Below are positions 51,184-59,921 of a stretch of 64,000 nt of DNA, piece by piece (positions within the stretch are counted from its first letter, which is position 1; each line of letters opens with the position of its first letter). Source of the DNA: Candidatus Zixiibacteriota bacterium (GTDB lineage: Bacteria; Zixibacteria; MSB-5A5; DG-27); NCBI GenBank assembly GCA_030605835.1, contig JAUWHO010000029.1:1-64000 (forward strand), read 5' to 3'. Below the pieces are notes generated by a model. That model saw nothing but the letters and a program-made list of their open reading frames with translations, searched no databases and was not told where the DNA came from. The position numbers and the translations under genes are program-made.

Positions 51184-52419
51184 ATGAGCTACCGAGTGCT
51201 TCTCTTTTTCCTGCTGTGCTTGTTTCTGGCGTCCAACGCATTTGGTCACGAATGCATTGACTGCCACAAGAAAGTCACCCCCAACATCGTCTCCGATTGG
51301 CAACTGAGCAAACACCGCCCCAATGGAGTTGATTGCTCGCTGTGCCACGGTGATGGGCATAGGTCCGCTAAGGACGTAGAAAAGGTGGAAATTCCAACCC
51401 CTGAGACCTGTGCTAACTGTCACGAGACCCGAGTTGAACAGTTCAAGAATGGCAAACACGCTCTGGCCTGGGCGGCCATGAAGGCCATGCCGACTGCCCA
51501 CTGGCAGCCGATGGCACTTATGGAAGGGATGAAGGGTTGTGGTGGATGTCATAAGCTTGGACTGAAGACCGAGGCGGAGATAAGGGAGTTGAAGAGGGAT
51601 GGCGCCGGCTTTGGGGTGGCTTCGTGCGATGCCTGTCACACCCGACACCTCTTCTCCGCCGATGAGGCCAGACAACCTCAAGCCTGTCGAACCTGTCACA
51701 TGGGAATCGACCATCCCCAATGGGAGATGTATTCCTCTTCAAAGCACGGGGTTCGGCACTCGCTGAAGCAGACCGGGATCCTTCCTGAAACCGCAGCCGC
51801 CCCCACCTGCCAGACCTGCCACATGCAAGGAGGAGACCATGCGGTCCGAACTGCCTGGGGATTTCTGGCGGTGCGACTCCCGATGCCTGAAGACAAACAG
51901 TGGGCCAGAGACCGCGCCACCATTCTTCAAGGGCTTGGCGTCCTTGACCCCGAGGGGAACCCAACCCCACGGCTGGAGGTGGTGAAGGCCGCCGATGTTG
52001 TCCGACTGACACAAGAGGATTGGCAGCAGGAGCGGGATAAGATGCTGAAGACCTGCAATCAATGCCACTCCCTCAATTTCGCCAAAGGAGAGCTGGAAAA
52101 GGGTGATAAGATGATCGAGGAGGCAGACCACCTGATGGCAGAGGCGATTCGCACCGTGGCTTCGCTATACCAGGAGGGTATTCTTGCCAAACCGGAAAGC
52201 TATGCTTATCCTTTTCCGGACCTGCTCACATTCCACGACGCTCCCACGACGATTGAACAGAGGCTGTTCCTGATGTTTCTCGAACACCGCATGAGAACAT
52301 TCCAGGGCACCTTCCACGCCAATCCCGATTACGCCCTATGGTACGGCTGGAGTGAAATGCAGCGGGACATAACCGAGATTAAGACCATGGCTCAAGAGCT
52401 CAGGAGGAGGGGCAGGTGA
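51184..52419 (+). CDS. octaheme c-type cytochrome, HAO-like, copy 2
   Basis: A 411-residue exported protein with signal peptide MSYRVLLFFLLCLFLASNAFG and eight CxxCH motifs (CIDCH, CSLCH, CANCH, CGGCH, CDACH, CRTCH, CQTCH, CNQCH). The C-terminal half with RLFLMFLEHRMRTFQGTFHANPDYALWYGW is characteristic of the hydroxylamine oxidoreductase family. It is shorter than copy 1 and only distantly similar, so they are not a recent duplication. It starts behind AAGGAGTGTGTC. Likely a periplasmic nitrite, hydroxylamine or NO-handling reductase; the physiological substrate is unknown. Confidence 0.89.
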   Translation: MSYRVLLFFLLCLFLASNAFGHECIDCHKKVTPNIVSDWQLSKHRPNGVDCSLCHGDGHRSAKDVEKVEIPTPETCANCHETRVEQFKNGKHALAWAAMKAMPTAHWQPMALMEGMKGCGGCHKLGLKTEAEIRELKRDGAGFGVASCDACHTRHLFSADEARQPQACRTCHMGIDHPQWEMYSSSKHGVRHSLKQTGILPETAAAPTCQTCHMQGGDHAVRTAWGFLAVRLPMPEDKQWARDRATILQGLGVLDPEGNPTPRLEVVKAADVVRLTQEDWQQERDKMLKTCNQCHSLNFAKGELEKGDKMIEEADHLMAEAIRTVASLYQEGILAKPESYAYPFPDLLTFHDAPTTIEQRLFLMFLEHRMRTFQGTFHANPDYALWYGWSEMQRDITEIKTMAQELRRRGR

Positions 52420-52598
52420 CGGCGGCGAGGCCACTTCACCCGGTCCCGTGGAGCAAAGCATCTATCGAGGGAAAGGAATCACGACCGACCAAAAAGTCCA
52501 GCGTAGGAAGTCTCTGAAAGCCAGATTCCAAAGCGATGTCGAGCGTACCGCGGATCGCAAGTACTATAACCGATACTGCAAGCGAGGAGAAAACTGTC

Positions 52599-53117
52599 AT
52601 GCTGAGTGAAAAGATGCTGAAAGCCCTTAACCAGCAGATCAATGCCGAGCTCTACTCCTCTTATCTATACCTGTCGATGTCGGCATACTTCCAGTCCACT
52701 AACCTCGGCGGTTTCGCCAAGTGGATGCGGGTGCAGACCCAGGAAGAGCTGACCCATGCGATGAAGATCTACGACTACGTGAACGAGCGAGGAAATCGGG
52801 TCGTTCTCAAGCAGGTAGAGGAACCTCCCTCGGAATGGTCCTCTCCACTGGCAGCCTTTGAGGATACCTATCGACATGAACAGAAGGTCACCGGCATGAT
52901 TAACAAGCTGGTCAACCTCGCCGTCGAAGAAGGTGATCACGCCAGCAGCATCTTCCTGCAGTGGTTTGTGTCCGAGCAGGTGGAGGAGGAGGCCTCCGCG
53001 GACGAGATAGTGCAGAAACTGAAGCTAGTTGGCGACGACGGCGGTGCAATCTTCATGATCGACCGCGAGCTGGCTCAGAGGAGGTTCACTCCCCCGGCGG
53101 CCAAAACTAGTGGTTGA
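52599..53117 (+). CDS. ftnA: ferritin
   Basis: Iron-storage protein; oxidises and mineralises iron inside a 24-subunit shell. The 172-residue protein starts at the ATG at 52599 behind GCGAGGAGA. Ferroxidase residues lie in AELYSSYLYLSMSAYF, QEELTHAMKIYDYV and the helices containing DHASSIFLQWFVSEQVEEE. The length is normal for bacterial non-heme ferritin. Storing iron fits the peroxide-defence theme of the island. Confidence 0.95.
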   Translation: MLSEKMLKALNQQINAELYSSYLYLSMSAYFQSTNLGGFAKWMRVQTQEELTHAMKIYDYVNERGNRVVLKQVEEPPSEWSSPLAAFEDTYRHEQKVTGMINKLVNLAVEEGDHASSIFLQWFVSEQVEEEASADEIVQKLKLVGDDGGAIFMIDRELAQRRFTPPAAKTSG

Positions 53118-53178
53118 GCGGAGCTCATCTGACGCCAGAGGCCAGAGCGCTGCCTGCCCTGCGGTCTTGAAGGGGCAA

Positions 53179-53206
53179 TTGACATCACCAGTCGTCATCC
53201 TTAAAT
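53179..53206 (+). promoter_or_regulatory. putative promoter before ferritin-like protein 4
   Basis: TTGACA (53179-53184), 16 bases, TTAAAT (53201-53206). Moderate match. Confidence 0.45.
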
Positions 53207-53245
53207 TCAGTCGACTCGAGATGGTGAATTCTGAAAGGAGATACC

Positions 53246-53731
53246 ATGCCAGCTCCTGCAAAGGCAACGTTGGAAGGTTTAAGTAAGGGTATCCAGGCGG
53301 AACTCTCCGCCTACGTGTTCTACAAGAAGGCAATGGAGGTCACCAAGGACGACAAGCTGCGGGATCTTTTGGCAATACTCGCCGCCGAGGAGAAAGTTCA
53401 TTATCGTATCCTGGAGGGCCAATACGACAGTTTGGTCCGTTCCGAGATGTGGGTTAGCTACAATGATATTCTCAACAGGGAGGGATTGCCCGACATCGAC
53501 GAGAGGATGGCGGATGTTCACCTGAAGCTGTTGGAGGAGCTTACAGAGACCGCCTCGCCGATGCGGATCCTGGAAATTGCGCTGAGGTTAGAAGAGCAGG
53601 CGCGCGATCTGTATGCCGATTTAGGCCAGAAAACCGACGACCCCAACGGCAAAGAGACCTACGAGTATCTGGTCAAATTCGAGAACACCCACGTCAAAAA
53701 GATTCAGACTATGATGAAGGAGTTCAAATAG
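53246..53731 (+). CDS. ferritin-like diiron protein 4
   Basis: A 161-residue four-helix protein with GIQAELSAYVFYKKAMEV/AAEEKVHYRIL and RLEEQARDLYADLG/VKFENTHVKKIQ, giving two E...ExxH half-sites. No rubredoxin domain. It lies between ferritin and the flavodiiron protein gene, behind AAAGGAG. Probably acts in peroxide or iron handling; exact role unknown. Confidence 0.85.
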   Translation: MPAPAKATLEGLSKGIQAELSAYVFYKKAMEVTKDDKLRDLLAILAAEEKVHYRILEGQYDSLVRSEMWVSYNDILNREGLPDIDERMADVHLKLLEELTETASPMRILEIALRLEEQARDLYADLGQKTDDPNGKETYEYLVKFENTHVKKIQTMMKEFK

Positions 53732-53829
53732 GGGGATCTGATCGCAGACTCTTTCCAGGAGGCCAGGCTCTGCATCTGGATTCCCTACAACTTCAGAGGC
53801 AAACACCCACGTGAGGTTAAAATAACCCA

Positions 53830-55044
53830 ATGAGAGAACCCTTCCAGGCGGTGAGAGTGAGCAACCAGGTTTACTGGGTGGGTGCGATTGACTGGGGCTT
53901 GCGCGACTTCCACGGCTATGCGACCGAGCGCGGTTCGACCTATAACGCCTTTATCATTCTCGCGGACAAAGTCATCCTCATCGACACCGTCAAGGCTCCC
54001 TTCAAGGAGGAGATGCTCTCCCGCATCAGTTCCATCACCGACCCGGAGAAGATCGACTACATCATCTCCGACCATTCTGAGATGGATCATACTGGCTGTC
54101 TGCCGGAGGTGATAGAGATGGTGAAGCCGGAGAAGGTATTCGCCTCCGTTATGGGGGTCAAGGCTCTCTCCGAGCACTTTCATCTCGACCGGGAAATCGT
54201 GGCGGTGAAGGATGAAGAGAAACTCAGTCTGGGCACCATGAACTTGAAGTTCTTTGAGACCAGGATGCTCCATTGGCCGGACAGCATGTTCACCTACTTA
54301 GTGGAGGAGGAGCTGCTTTTCTCCCAAGACGCATTCGGCATGCACCTTGCAACCAGCGAGAGGTTCGATGACGAGATTGACGACAGTGTCCTGGAGTCTG
54401 AGGCCCGAAAATACTTCGCCAACATCTTACTGCCATATGCATCTTTAGTAACAAAGCTTCTCGAGAGGCTGGGCACACTCCACCTCAGCATCAAAACCAT
54501 AGCACCCGACCACGGACCCATCTGGAGGAGAGATGTAAACAAAATCTTGGATCTCTATTCTCAGTGGGCACTCCAGAGACCGACCAAAAAGGCGGTGGTG
54601 GCATACGACACCATGTGGGGAAGCACCGCCAAGATGGCCGCAGCGATCGGCGAGGGACTTAAACAGGGTGGAGCGAACCCCAGACTGATGCCGCTGCGGT
54701 CGCATAACCGCAGCGAGGTCGCCACTGAAATACTCGACGCCGGAGCACTTCTGGTTGGCTCCCCGACGCTCAACAACAATATCCTTCCAACAGTGGCCGA
54801 TGTTTTAACCTATCTTAAAGGTCTTAAGCCGCGCAATCTGATTGGAGGCGCCTTCGGCTCCTACGGCTGGAGCCCGGCGGGCGTGGGACAGGTGAAACAG
54901 ATGCTCCAGGAGATGAAAATTGACCTCGCAGGTGAACCTCTCAAGGTCAAATATGTGCCCGACAGCGATGCCCTTGAAAAGTGCTTCTCCTGGGGGGCAC
55001 TTATTGCAGAGAAGCTGAAGGAAATATGCGAGCGTGAACCGTGA
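53830..55044 (+). CDS. fprA: A-type flavoprotein (flavodiiron NO/O2 reductase)
   Basis: Reduces oxygen to water and/or nitric oxide to nitrous oxide, using electrons from rubredoxin. The 404-residue protein has an N-terminal metallo-beta-lactamase-like diiron domain (SDHSEMDHTGCLPE with the H-x-E-x-D-H motif) and a C-terminal flavodoxin domain (VVAYDTMWGSTAKMAAAIGEG, FMN-binding) with FGSYGWSPAGVGQ. There is no extra C-terminal extension, so it is class A. A rubredoxin gene follows 80 bases downstream, the usual partner. Confidence 0.96.
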   Translation: MREPFQAVRVSNQVYWVGAIDWGLRDFHGYATERGSTYNAFIILADKVILIDTVKAPFKEEMLSRISSITDPEKIDYIISDHSEMDHTGCLPEVIEMVKPEKVFASVMGVKALSEHFHLDREIVAVKDEEKLSLGTMNLKFFETRMLHWPDSMFTYLVEEELLFSQDAFGMHLATSERFDDEIDDSVLESEARKYFANILLPYASLVTKLLERLGTLHLSIKTIAPDHGPIWRRDVNKILDLYSQWALQRPTKKAVVAYDTMWGSTAKMAAAIGEGLKQGGANPRLMPLRSHNRSEVATEILDAGALLVGSPTLNNNILPTVADVLTYLKGLKPRNLIGGAFGSYGWSPAGVGQVKQMLQEMKIDLAGEPLKVKYVPDSDALEKCFSWGALIAEKLKEICEREP

Positions 55045-55124
55045 TACTGACTGAGAGGCAGATGAATCCATGCCGAGCAGACCTCACCCGCTGAAGGCAT
55101 TTAGCACAAGGGAGTGCAGAGGAT

Positions 55125-55286
55125 ATGAAAAAATACGTCTGTGACGTCTGTGGATACGTGTACGACCCCGAGGTGGGGGATCCCGAAAGCGATATCTCTC
55201 CCGGGACCGCATTCGAGGATCTTCCGGAGGACTGGGTTTGCCCGGTCTGCGGAGCCGGCAAGGAGGAGTTCTCCCCAGAAGAATAA
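55125..55286 (+). CDS. rubredoxin
   Basis: A 53-residue electron carrier with the Fe(Cys)4 motifs [17 protein letters not shown] and [12 protein letters not shown]. Starts with ATG at 55125 behind AGAGG and ends with TAA at 55284-55286. It lies just after the flavodiiron protein, to which it would pass electrons, and could also reduce the superoxide reductase and rubrerythrin encoded upstream. Last gene of the island. Confidence 0.95.
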   Translation: MKKYVCDVCGYVYDPEVGDPESDISPGTAFEDLPEDWVCPVCGAGKEEFSPEE

Positions 55287-55483
55287 TCTGCCCGGTACTC
55301 TCGACTTAACCACCGAAGCTCCATATTCGGGGGGAAGAACCCCGGGTGCCGCAGACCACAGACTTTGATCCCTGAGACCTGTTAGGTTGAAGCGGGTCTA
55401 ACGCGATGAGAAGCAGTCAATAATTGAGAGATATGTTGTCGCCGCTCGGTCGACCGGCTCCAGGTTCGGTCTTCTCGCTTCCC

Positions 55484-56182
55484 TCACCTTTTCGGTTTTC
55501 CGGCCACCAAGATCACGACCTCCCCTCGGAGGCCCTTCGAAGATACGTGAGTGAGTATCTCAGAGGTCTTACCCCTTCGGACCTCTTCGAACTTCTTGGT
55601 CAACTCTCTAGCGAGAACCGTTTGGCGGTCACCGAAGGTCCGGAAAATATCTTCAATCACCTGCTTGAGCCGGTGTCGAGATTCATAGAAGATGATCGTC
55701 CTCTCCTCCTCCTTAAGACTTTCTAGCTTCTTTAATCTCTTCGGCTGTTTCTGAGGTAGGTACCCTTCGAAGACGAAGCGGTCGGTGGGGAGCCCGGAGA
55801 CCACCAGAGCCGCTAAAAAGGCCGAAGGTCCAGGAACCGGGACTACCTCTATTCCCTCCCTGACTGCGGCCCGGACGAGATAGAAAGCGGGGTCAGAGAT
55901 TCCCGGGGTGCCGGCATCCGAGACCATGGCGATACTCCTACCGGATTTCAGAAAAGAGATTAACTTCGGAGTTTTCTTCTCCTTGTTGTGGTCATGATAG
56001 CTGGTCAGTTGGTTGTGGACCTCGTATCGCTGCAGCAACAGCCCGGTGTGGCGGGTGTCTTCGGCGGCGACTAAGTCCACCTGGGAGAGGACCCGAAGCG
56101 CCCGCAGGGTCATATCCTCCAGATTCCCGATGGGAGTGCTGACTATGTATAACTTCCCGTACTCGTCTGGAACTTCACTCAC
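55484..56182 (-). CDS. rsmI: 16S rRNA (cytidine1402-2'-O)-methyltransferase
   Basis: Methylates the ribose of C1402 in 16S rRNA. The 232-residue protein has YIVSTPIGNLEDMTLRALRVL at the N-terminus, EDTRHTGLLL, DAGTPGISDPAFYLV and VPVPGPSAFLAALVVSGLP, all typical for RsmI. GTG start. The C-terminus is shorter than the E. coli protein (286 residues), as in many other bacteria. Faces the preceding rubredoxin gene convergently. Confidence 0.95.
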   Translation of the reverse strand: MSEVPDEYGKLYIVSTPIGNLEDMTLRALRVLSQVDLVAAEDTRHTGLLLQRYEVHNQLTSYHDHNKEKKTPKLISFLKSGRSIAMVSDAGTPGISDPAFYLVRAAVREGIEVVPVPGPSAFLAALVVSGLPTDRFVFEGYLPQKQPKRLKKLESLKEEERTIIFYESRHRLKQVIEDIFRTFGDRQTVLARELTKKFEEVRRGKTSEILTHVSSKGLRGEVVILVAGKPKR

Positions 56183-56307
56183 GAGGCTGTCTCCTAAGGA
56201 GTGAATCTCATACCTTCAACACCAGCTGGCCCCTCAACTTTAATGACAGTTCTCGGGAAACATAGAACAGAAATCGCCCTGGCGCAAGAAGAGAAAACTC
56301 AAACCCC

Positions 56308-57126
56308 CTAATCGTGAGGGTAACGGAAATCGATCCCCACGGTGCGATGTGAGACCTTGGCAATGATCGGCAAACTGCGCTTGAATTGATTGAGCCTCAC
56401 AATCTTCTCCACCCTTTCGGCGAAAGTTCTCTTAAAGCCCAGTTTTACTAGCTGACTGATGGACTTTCTGCTGTCCACCATATAATAGAGCAAACGGTCA
56501 ACCTCCTCGTAGGTGAAGCCCAGTTCCCCCTCATCGGTTTGCCCCGCCCACAAATCTGCGGTGGGAGCTTTCTTGATTATCTGGTGAGGCACCTCGAGAA
56601 AACTCGCCAGTTGCCTGACCTGAGTCTTGTAGAGATCCCCGATGGGATTGATGGCGCAGGCGACATCCCCGTAGAGGGTGCCGTAACCCAAGAGAAGCTC
56701 GCTTTTGTTGCTGGTGCCGATCACCAGAGCCTTTTCGGAGGCGGAGAGGTCGTAGAGGATGCTCATCCTTTCTCGAGCCATCTTGTTCCCCTGCCGGTTG
56801 CGGTCGGCCTTGGGGAATTTCTCGAAGTAGACATCGACCATGGGGGTAATATCGATCTGATGGCTTTTCACTCGGGTCTTTTTCATCACCAGCTCGGCGT
56901 GCTTTTTACTTTCCGCGGAGGAGGTCTTGTAAGGCATAAAAACCGCGATGACGTTTCTGGGCCCCATCGCCTTTGCCACCAGATAGGTTACTGCGGAGGA
57001 GTCCAATCCCCCGGAGAGTCCCACAATCGCCCTTTTGAATCCGGCCTTGCCGGTCTCCTCGGTGATGAAATTGGCAAGAAGCTCGTAAACCAATTCCGGG
57101 TTTATGTTCAACTCCTCAAGCTTCAT
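56308..57126 (-). CDS. nadE: NAD synthetase, ammonia-dependent type
   Basis: Makes NAD from deamido-NAD with ATP and ammonia. The 272-residue protein has the PP-loop AIVGLSGGLDSSAVTYLVAKA and GTSNKSELLLGYGTLYGDVACAINPIGDLYKTQVRQLA. The glutamine amidotransferase (nitrilase) domain is absent from this protein. The ATG overlaps the stop of an upstream nitrilase-like remnant (ATGA), which suggests that a separate glutaminase subunit once preceded it. Confidence 0.94.
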   Translation of the reverse strand: MKLEELNINPELVYELLANFITEETGKAGFKRAIVGLSGGLDSSAVTYLVAKAMGPRNVIAVFMPYKTSSAESKKHAELVMKKTRVKSHQIDITPMVDVYFEKFPKADRNRQGNKMARERMSILYDLSASEKALVIGTSNKSELLLGYGTLYGDVACAINPIGDLYKTQVRQLASFLEVPHQIIKKAPTADLWAGQTDEGELGFTYEEVDRLLYYMVDSRKSISQLVKLGFKRTFAERVEKIVRLNQFKRSLPIIAKVSHRTVGIDFRYPHD

Positions 57127-57497
57127 AGTCTCAGCCTTCTCAGACGGTCGATTTCGGCAGCGATCAAATCTAATCTTTCGTGCCGCAAAAGAGGCGAGGA
57201 GAAGCTCGCTCCTCTCACCTCTTCGGTGTCGATGGTGACGACCAAAAAATCATCTTCAAGGTAAGGAGACTTCGCCACCGCCCCTCCGTCGGGGCCGATC
57301 TGCAACGTTTGCCCCAAGAAGAGACTTTCCGCCGGATTTTCCGCTGAATCTCCTCCGGCACTGATTCGGGGTTCTAATCGTCCCGGATCCCATCTCAGTC
57401 TCCTTCCTTCCCACCAAGCCAGCCAAAACCGTCCCCTAACTTCGACCCCAGAATGATCCGGAACGCTCTGACGGGGTAGAGCCGTTAGCCAGCAACG
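57123..57497 (-). pseudogene. C-terminal remnant of a nitrilase-family amidase upstream of nadE
   Basis: The frame is open from 57497 to the TGA at 57123-57125, which overlaps the nadE ATG. The last 60 residues read LQIGPDGGAVAKSPYLEDDFLVVTIDTEEVRGASFSSPLLRHERLDL, matching the C-terminal part of carbon-nitrogen hydrolases that feed ammonia to NAD synthetase. The catalytic Glu-Lys-Cys region is missing, and the frame has a stop at 57498. The only clear start is a TTG at 57317. Upstream, the AT-rich radical SAM gene ends at 57485, so the nitrilase was probably cut by that insertion. I treat it as a broken gene; a short expressed peptide is possible. Confidence 0.65.
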
Positions 57498-59086
57498 CTA
57501 TCTACCTTGAGATTTTGAATCTCTACTTTATCGCTTGCATTGTTTCTCAGATCACTGGTCATTAACTCAATTATATATTTTGTCTGTTTGTGAAAATGAA
57601 TATACATTGCCATCAAGTTAACCACATCTTCAACAGAAGATGGACGGACAAACAGAATGATAAGAATATTCCTCCAGAAATAGTAAGAAGTAGGCGGTCT
57701 AAGCCCAAGTTTATTAACAAGTTTGAGTAGTGAACGCACCGCCTTTAATTTTCTGCTAAATGAAGGCTTATATTTTCTTTTCGTTCTCAGAACCATACCA
57801 AGCCTCAAACATCTATCAAAGTAACTCTTTCGTTCATACACCTTTTCCAGAACATATACAAGATCGCCTATAATCTCACTCCTTGGCCTCTTGGTGACAA
57901 AATTCAGTCCACAAGTAGTCTGATCAATGCTATCCTTATTATTCTCATCTAACAGGTTTGAATTCTCAAGCAATCTATTTTCTTTTGCCAGTCTACGTGT
58001 CAGTTGAGTATTGGGAAGAGCATACAAAAGACCTATCATCGGTATAGATATCTTACCATAACTAATAGAGTCCGCAATCAATCTTGCGGTTTCACTGGTT
58101 TCATTATCAAATCCAATGATAAAACCACCATTTACAATCATTCCATAATTGTAGATTTTATGCAGATCCTCATAGAGTTTTCGGTTAAGGTTCTGGCTTT
58201 TCTGAGAGCATTTAATCACCTCCTCATCAACGGACTCTATGCCAATAAACACATACCTGAAATCTGTATCCTCCATCAATTTAAGAAGATCCTCATCATC
58301 TGCGAGATTAATTGAGGCCTCGGTTGAGAAAAAAAACGGATAATGATGAACTTCCGACCATTCCTTAACAGCCCGAAGCATCTCCTTTGCCTTTCCCTTA
58401 TGCCCTATGAAATTATCATCTACGAAATCCAGGTGACCTCTATATCCAAGCTTATACAATGTATCAAGTTCTTCGAGGATTTGCTTTGGGGTTTTGGTAC
58501 GTGGTCTTCTCCCAAAAAGCTCGATAACGTCACAGAACTCACAGTTATATGGGCAACCACGACAGAATTGGATGCCAATCATTAGATAATCATCGAAATT
58601 GAGTAAATCAAACCTTGGAACAGGACTTGTAGTAATGTCAGGTTTATTCTCAGGGGGGAGATACGACCCACTTTCCGCTCCCTTCTCTAAATCATCTAAA
58701 AATGGTATGATGGTGTCTTCAGCTTCACCGAGAACGAGATAATCAGCTTTCTGGTAGATCTTTGGTTGTGAAGTTGGGTCGGGACCCCCGCAAACAACTT
58801 TTTTGCCGCGAGCATGAACTCTGTCAATAAGCTTCAAGAAATCGATTTGCTGAGATAGCATTCCACCAATGAATACCAGATCAGACCAATCTATGTCAGA
58901 ATCATGTAATTCGGCTGTATTCATATCGATCAGCCTAATATCCCAGTCCTGGGGGAGGAGTGCGGCTAAAGTTATCAGTCCAAGCGGTGGAGCTGGATAT
59001 TTGGCCCCGGCTAATTTGCAAACATCTCGGTAGTTCCAGAATCCAAAAGGCGAGAATTCAGGATAGATTAGTAATACTTTTTTCAT
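57485..59086 (-). CDS. B12-binding domain radical SAM protein (DUF4070-type)
   Basis: A 533-residue protein with an N-terminal cobalamin-binding-type domain (VLLIYPEFSPFGFW, LGLITLAALLPQDWDIRLIDMN, KKVVCGGPDPTSQP) and a radical SAM core with QFCRGCPYNCEFCDVIELFGRRPR, where the three Cys bind the 4Fe-4S cluster. HLDFVDDNFIG, VFIGIESVDEEV and GGFIIGFDNE are the usual barrel motifs. The C-terminus is a helical DUF4070-like region. Members methylate unactivated carbons, for example in hopanoids; the substrate here is unknown. The AT content is well above neighbours (about 35% GC in 58021-58080), and there is no Shine-Dalgarno, suggesting acquisition. Confidence 0.87.
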   Translation of the reverse strand: MKKVLLIYPEFSPFGFWNYRDVCKLAGAKYPAPPLGLITLAALLPQDWDIRLIDMNTAELHDSDIDWSDLVFIGGMLSQQIDFLKLIDRVHARGKKVVCGGPDPTSQPKIYQKADYLVLGEAEDTIIPFLDDLEKGAESGSYLPPENKPDITTSPVPRFDLLNFDDYLMIGIQFCRGCPYNCEFCDVIELFGRRPRTKTPKQILEELDTLYKLGYRGHLDFVDDNFIGHKGKAKEMLRAVKEWSEVHHYPFFFSTEASINLADDEDLLKLMEDTDFRYVFIGIESVDEEVIKCSQKSQNLNRKLYEDLHKIYNYGMIVNGGFIIGFDNETSETARLIADSISYGKISIPMIGLLYALPNTQLTRRLAKENRLLENSNLLDENNKDSIDQTTCGLNFVTKRPRSEIIGDLVYVLEKVYERKSYFDRCLRLGMVLRTKRKYKPSFSRKLKAVRSLLKLVNKLGLRPPTSYYFWRNILIILFVRPSSVEDVVNLMAMYIHFHKQTKYIIELMTSDLRNNASDKVEIQNLKVDSVAG

Positions 59087-59921
59087 ATTATTTGATGAGG
59101 ATTACATTAATACAGCTAAGAGGTTCTGAGAATCCAAGCTCAGAAAGCCTCCAGGCTACTAAAAAGGAGCTAAGATCCACAATGTCAAACAAAATCTACG
59201 CTTCCAGAGGATTTTAATCCCTCAATTTGGCTTGACTATCGACACATTGGGGAACTCAATCAAAAGAATTGGAAGATTTCTCTGGAGAAAATATATACCT
59301 TTCATTCATCAAATCAATGAGAGAAAACCATTCTAATTTCACTTTACCAATTCTTGGTCTGTACCGGGAGGCCTGCTTTCTCCTTTGGACACTTCCGAAG
59401 GATCCGCCTCGGCGGAAAAACCGGCTCATAACCCCCAGGTCTGGGGGTCATATCCATCCCCTCCGAACGACTTGCTCCCACTGAGGCAAAATGTAGCCTG
59501 GCGGGGAATTCAAGACCTGCAAAAGTCCGCGGAGAGTGAGTTCGGCTCCATCTCCTGGCTGCAAAGGCCCATTTCAAGATGATGGGAGAGATGTAGCTCT
59601 CCCCACCAGCAAAGCTTTCTTATGATCCCATTCTTAATCATAAGAAGCTGACCAAGTTAGTTAATACCTATCACCAAATAGACCTAAGAAAGAATCTGTT
59701 CCTCTTTTCAAAAATCAAGATCGCCTGCAATTCAAGGCCTTAAATCGCTGCTTCCTCCCCGATCATAGTGGGTCTGTCAAACCATCAGCCTAAGAGGGTG
59801 AAATATAAATGTTGATTTTTCGCTTGAATAAGTGCACAATAGGGGACGATAAAGAAAACAGAGATGGTCACCTTGATGACCAACCGCTCGCATGCTCGAG
59901 CTTAAACAGAGGAAAAGTAAG
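59087..59921. other. long gene-poor stretch between the radical SAM genes
   Basis: About 830 bases. The AT-rich 5' part belongs in composition to the radical SAM gene. Around 59400-59450 are two tight palindromes (TCCGCC-TC-GGCGGA and CCCCCAG-GT-CTGGGGG) beside a GGCTCATAACC that resembles a Met anticodon arm. Frames on either strand lack starts and homology that I can recognise. No intact gene. Confidence 0.5.

Noticed and set aside
55424-55726. 100-residue frame on the + strand
   Set aside because: Mostly antisense to rsmI without a Shine-Dalgarno sequence.
59344-59577. 77-residue frame on the - strand in the gene-poor gap
   Set aside because: Overlaps palindromic repeat debris; no start signal or recognisable protein.
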